Below are positions 63,831-64,000 of a DNA stretch of 64,000 nucleotides, piece after piece. This DNA is from G963665215 sp963665215. GTDB taxonomy: Bacteria; Chloroflexota; Dehalococcoidia; Lucifugimonadales; CAUZJF01. The stretch is taken from assembly GCA_963665215.2 (NCBI GenBank), contig CAXXWW010000013.1:1-64000 (forward strand). Direction: 5' to 3'. A program made the translations under genes and the position numbers. The stretch's first letter is position 1. Every line of letters begins with the position of its first letter. The notes below the pieces were generated by a model. That model saw only the letters and a program-made list of their open reading frames with translations, was not told the origin of the DNA and ran no database searches.

Positions 63831-64000
63831 GTGGTCCAACATCATTGAAATGAATACCATGATAGTCATTGTTCCTCTTGGGGGTTCAATCGTAACGTTG
63901 AACCGAGGAGGAACCATGATGTCTACCAAGAAGTACCGTATCAGACTGACTACCGACGAACAACAGGAACTCAACGCCTTGGTCTCACGCGGTCGGGCTG
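63831..64000 (+). mobile_element. IS630-family element, copy 2, cut by window edge
   Basis: The sequence from GTGGTCCAACATCATTG onward matches the end of copy 1 (14926 leftward) base for base as far as it can be read. It is preceded by TA (63829-63830). The rest lies outside the window. Confidence 0.93.
63916..64000 (+). CDS. IS630 transposase, start only
   Basis: ATG 63916 behind GAGGAGG begins the same N-terminus as copy 1 (MMSTKKYRIRLTTDEQQELN, LVSRGRA) and runs off the right edge. Whether this copy also needs a frameshift cannot be seen. Confidence 0.9.
   Translation, partial: MMSTKKYRIRLTTDEQQELNALVSRGRA

Overview
The window reads as a moderately GC-rich bacterial chromosome segment, most likely from an uncultivated member of the Chloroflexota (Dehalococcoidia / SAR202-like). 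That placement is an inference from gene types and order: a dimeric-type glycyl-tRNA synthetase, a membrane pyrophosphatase, a class-E-like succinate dehydrogenase, SAR202-style families (RraA-like, DUF2332, DUF350/DUF4178) and many IS, MITE and REP-like repeats. No rRNA, tRNA or CRISPR array was found by eye.

Layout. 1-1.15 kb: the edge of a hotdog thioesterase gene (minus strand) and an ICMT-type methyltransferase. 1.4-12.15 kb: a tight, co-directional eight-gene block, the most unusual part of the window. In order it encodes a transglutaminase/NAT-like triad protein, a degenerate PaaK-like protein, a K+ channel with an RCK domain, an intact PaaK-like adenylating enzyme, a GNAT acetyltransferase, a divergent 1108-residue SecA-like ATPase, a Ser/Gly/Arg/Tyr-rich lipoprotein and an unrecognised 374-aa protein. 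12.2-16.7 kb: an IS landing site (IS1595, IS630, IS1380) that has cut at least one gene. 16.7-18.5 kb: DUF350 and DUF4178 genes next to a MITE. 18.7-23 kb: a glycoside-hydrolase-like protein, an RraA-like protein, a twice-frameshifted isochorismatase and a small conserved-looking ORF.

23.2-37.9 kb is mostly housekeeping: mnmA, DinB-like, rnhB, yraN, translin-like, a cyclase gene with an in-frame TGA at a cysteine position, the K+-dependent-type pyrophosphatase hppA, glyS, a DUF4258/YgiT toxin-antitoxin-like pair inserted beside a duplicated glyS 3' end, sbcD, a TlpA-like thioredoxin, CopD-like, Trm112-like, folK and folP. 38.1-54 kb holds central carbon metabolism: a 12S-like carboxyltransferase, a small partner and a 5S-like subunit fused to a biotinyl domain (together resembling a transcarboxylase), isocitrate dehydrogenase, malate dehydrogenase, a sulfite-oxidase-like molybdoenzyme with a membrane domain, a TetR/MMPL pair, and succinate dehydrogenase A, B and an HdrB-like subunit. 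Two arrestin-like paralogues sit in this section.

54.1-64 kb: a formamidopyrimidine-DNA glycosylase, a response regulator, a wrecked IS1380 copy with an IS3 element inside it, a TolB-like lipoprotein, DUF2332, rsfS, small genes, a truncated cupin, and the start of a second IS630 copy in opposite orientation to the first. The metabolic genes form a coherent set around methylmalonyl-CoA/oxaloacetate exchange and the TCA cycle. The SecA-like block looks like an envelope or secretion-linked system of unknown purpose.
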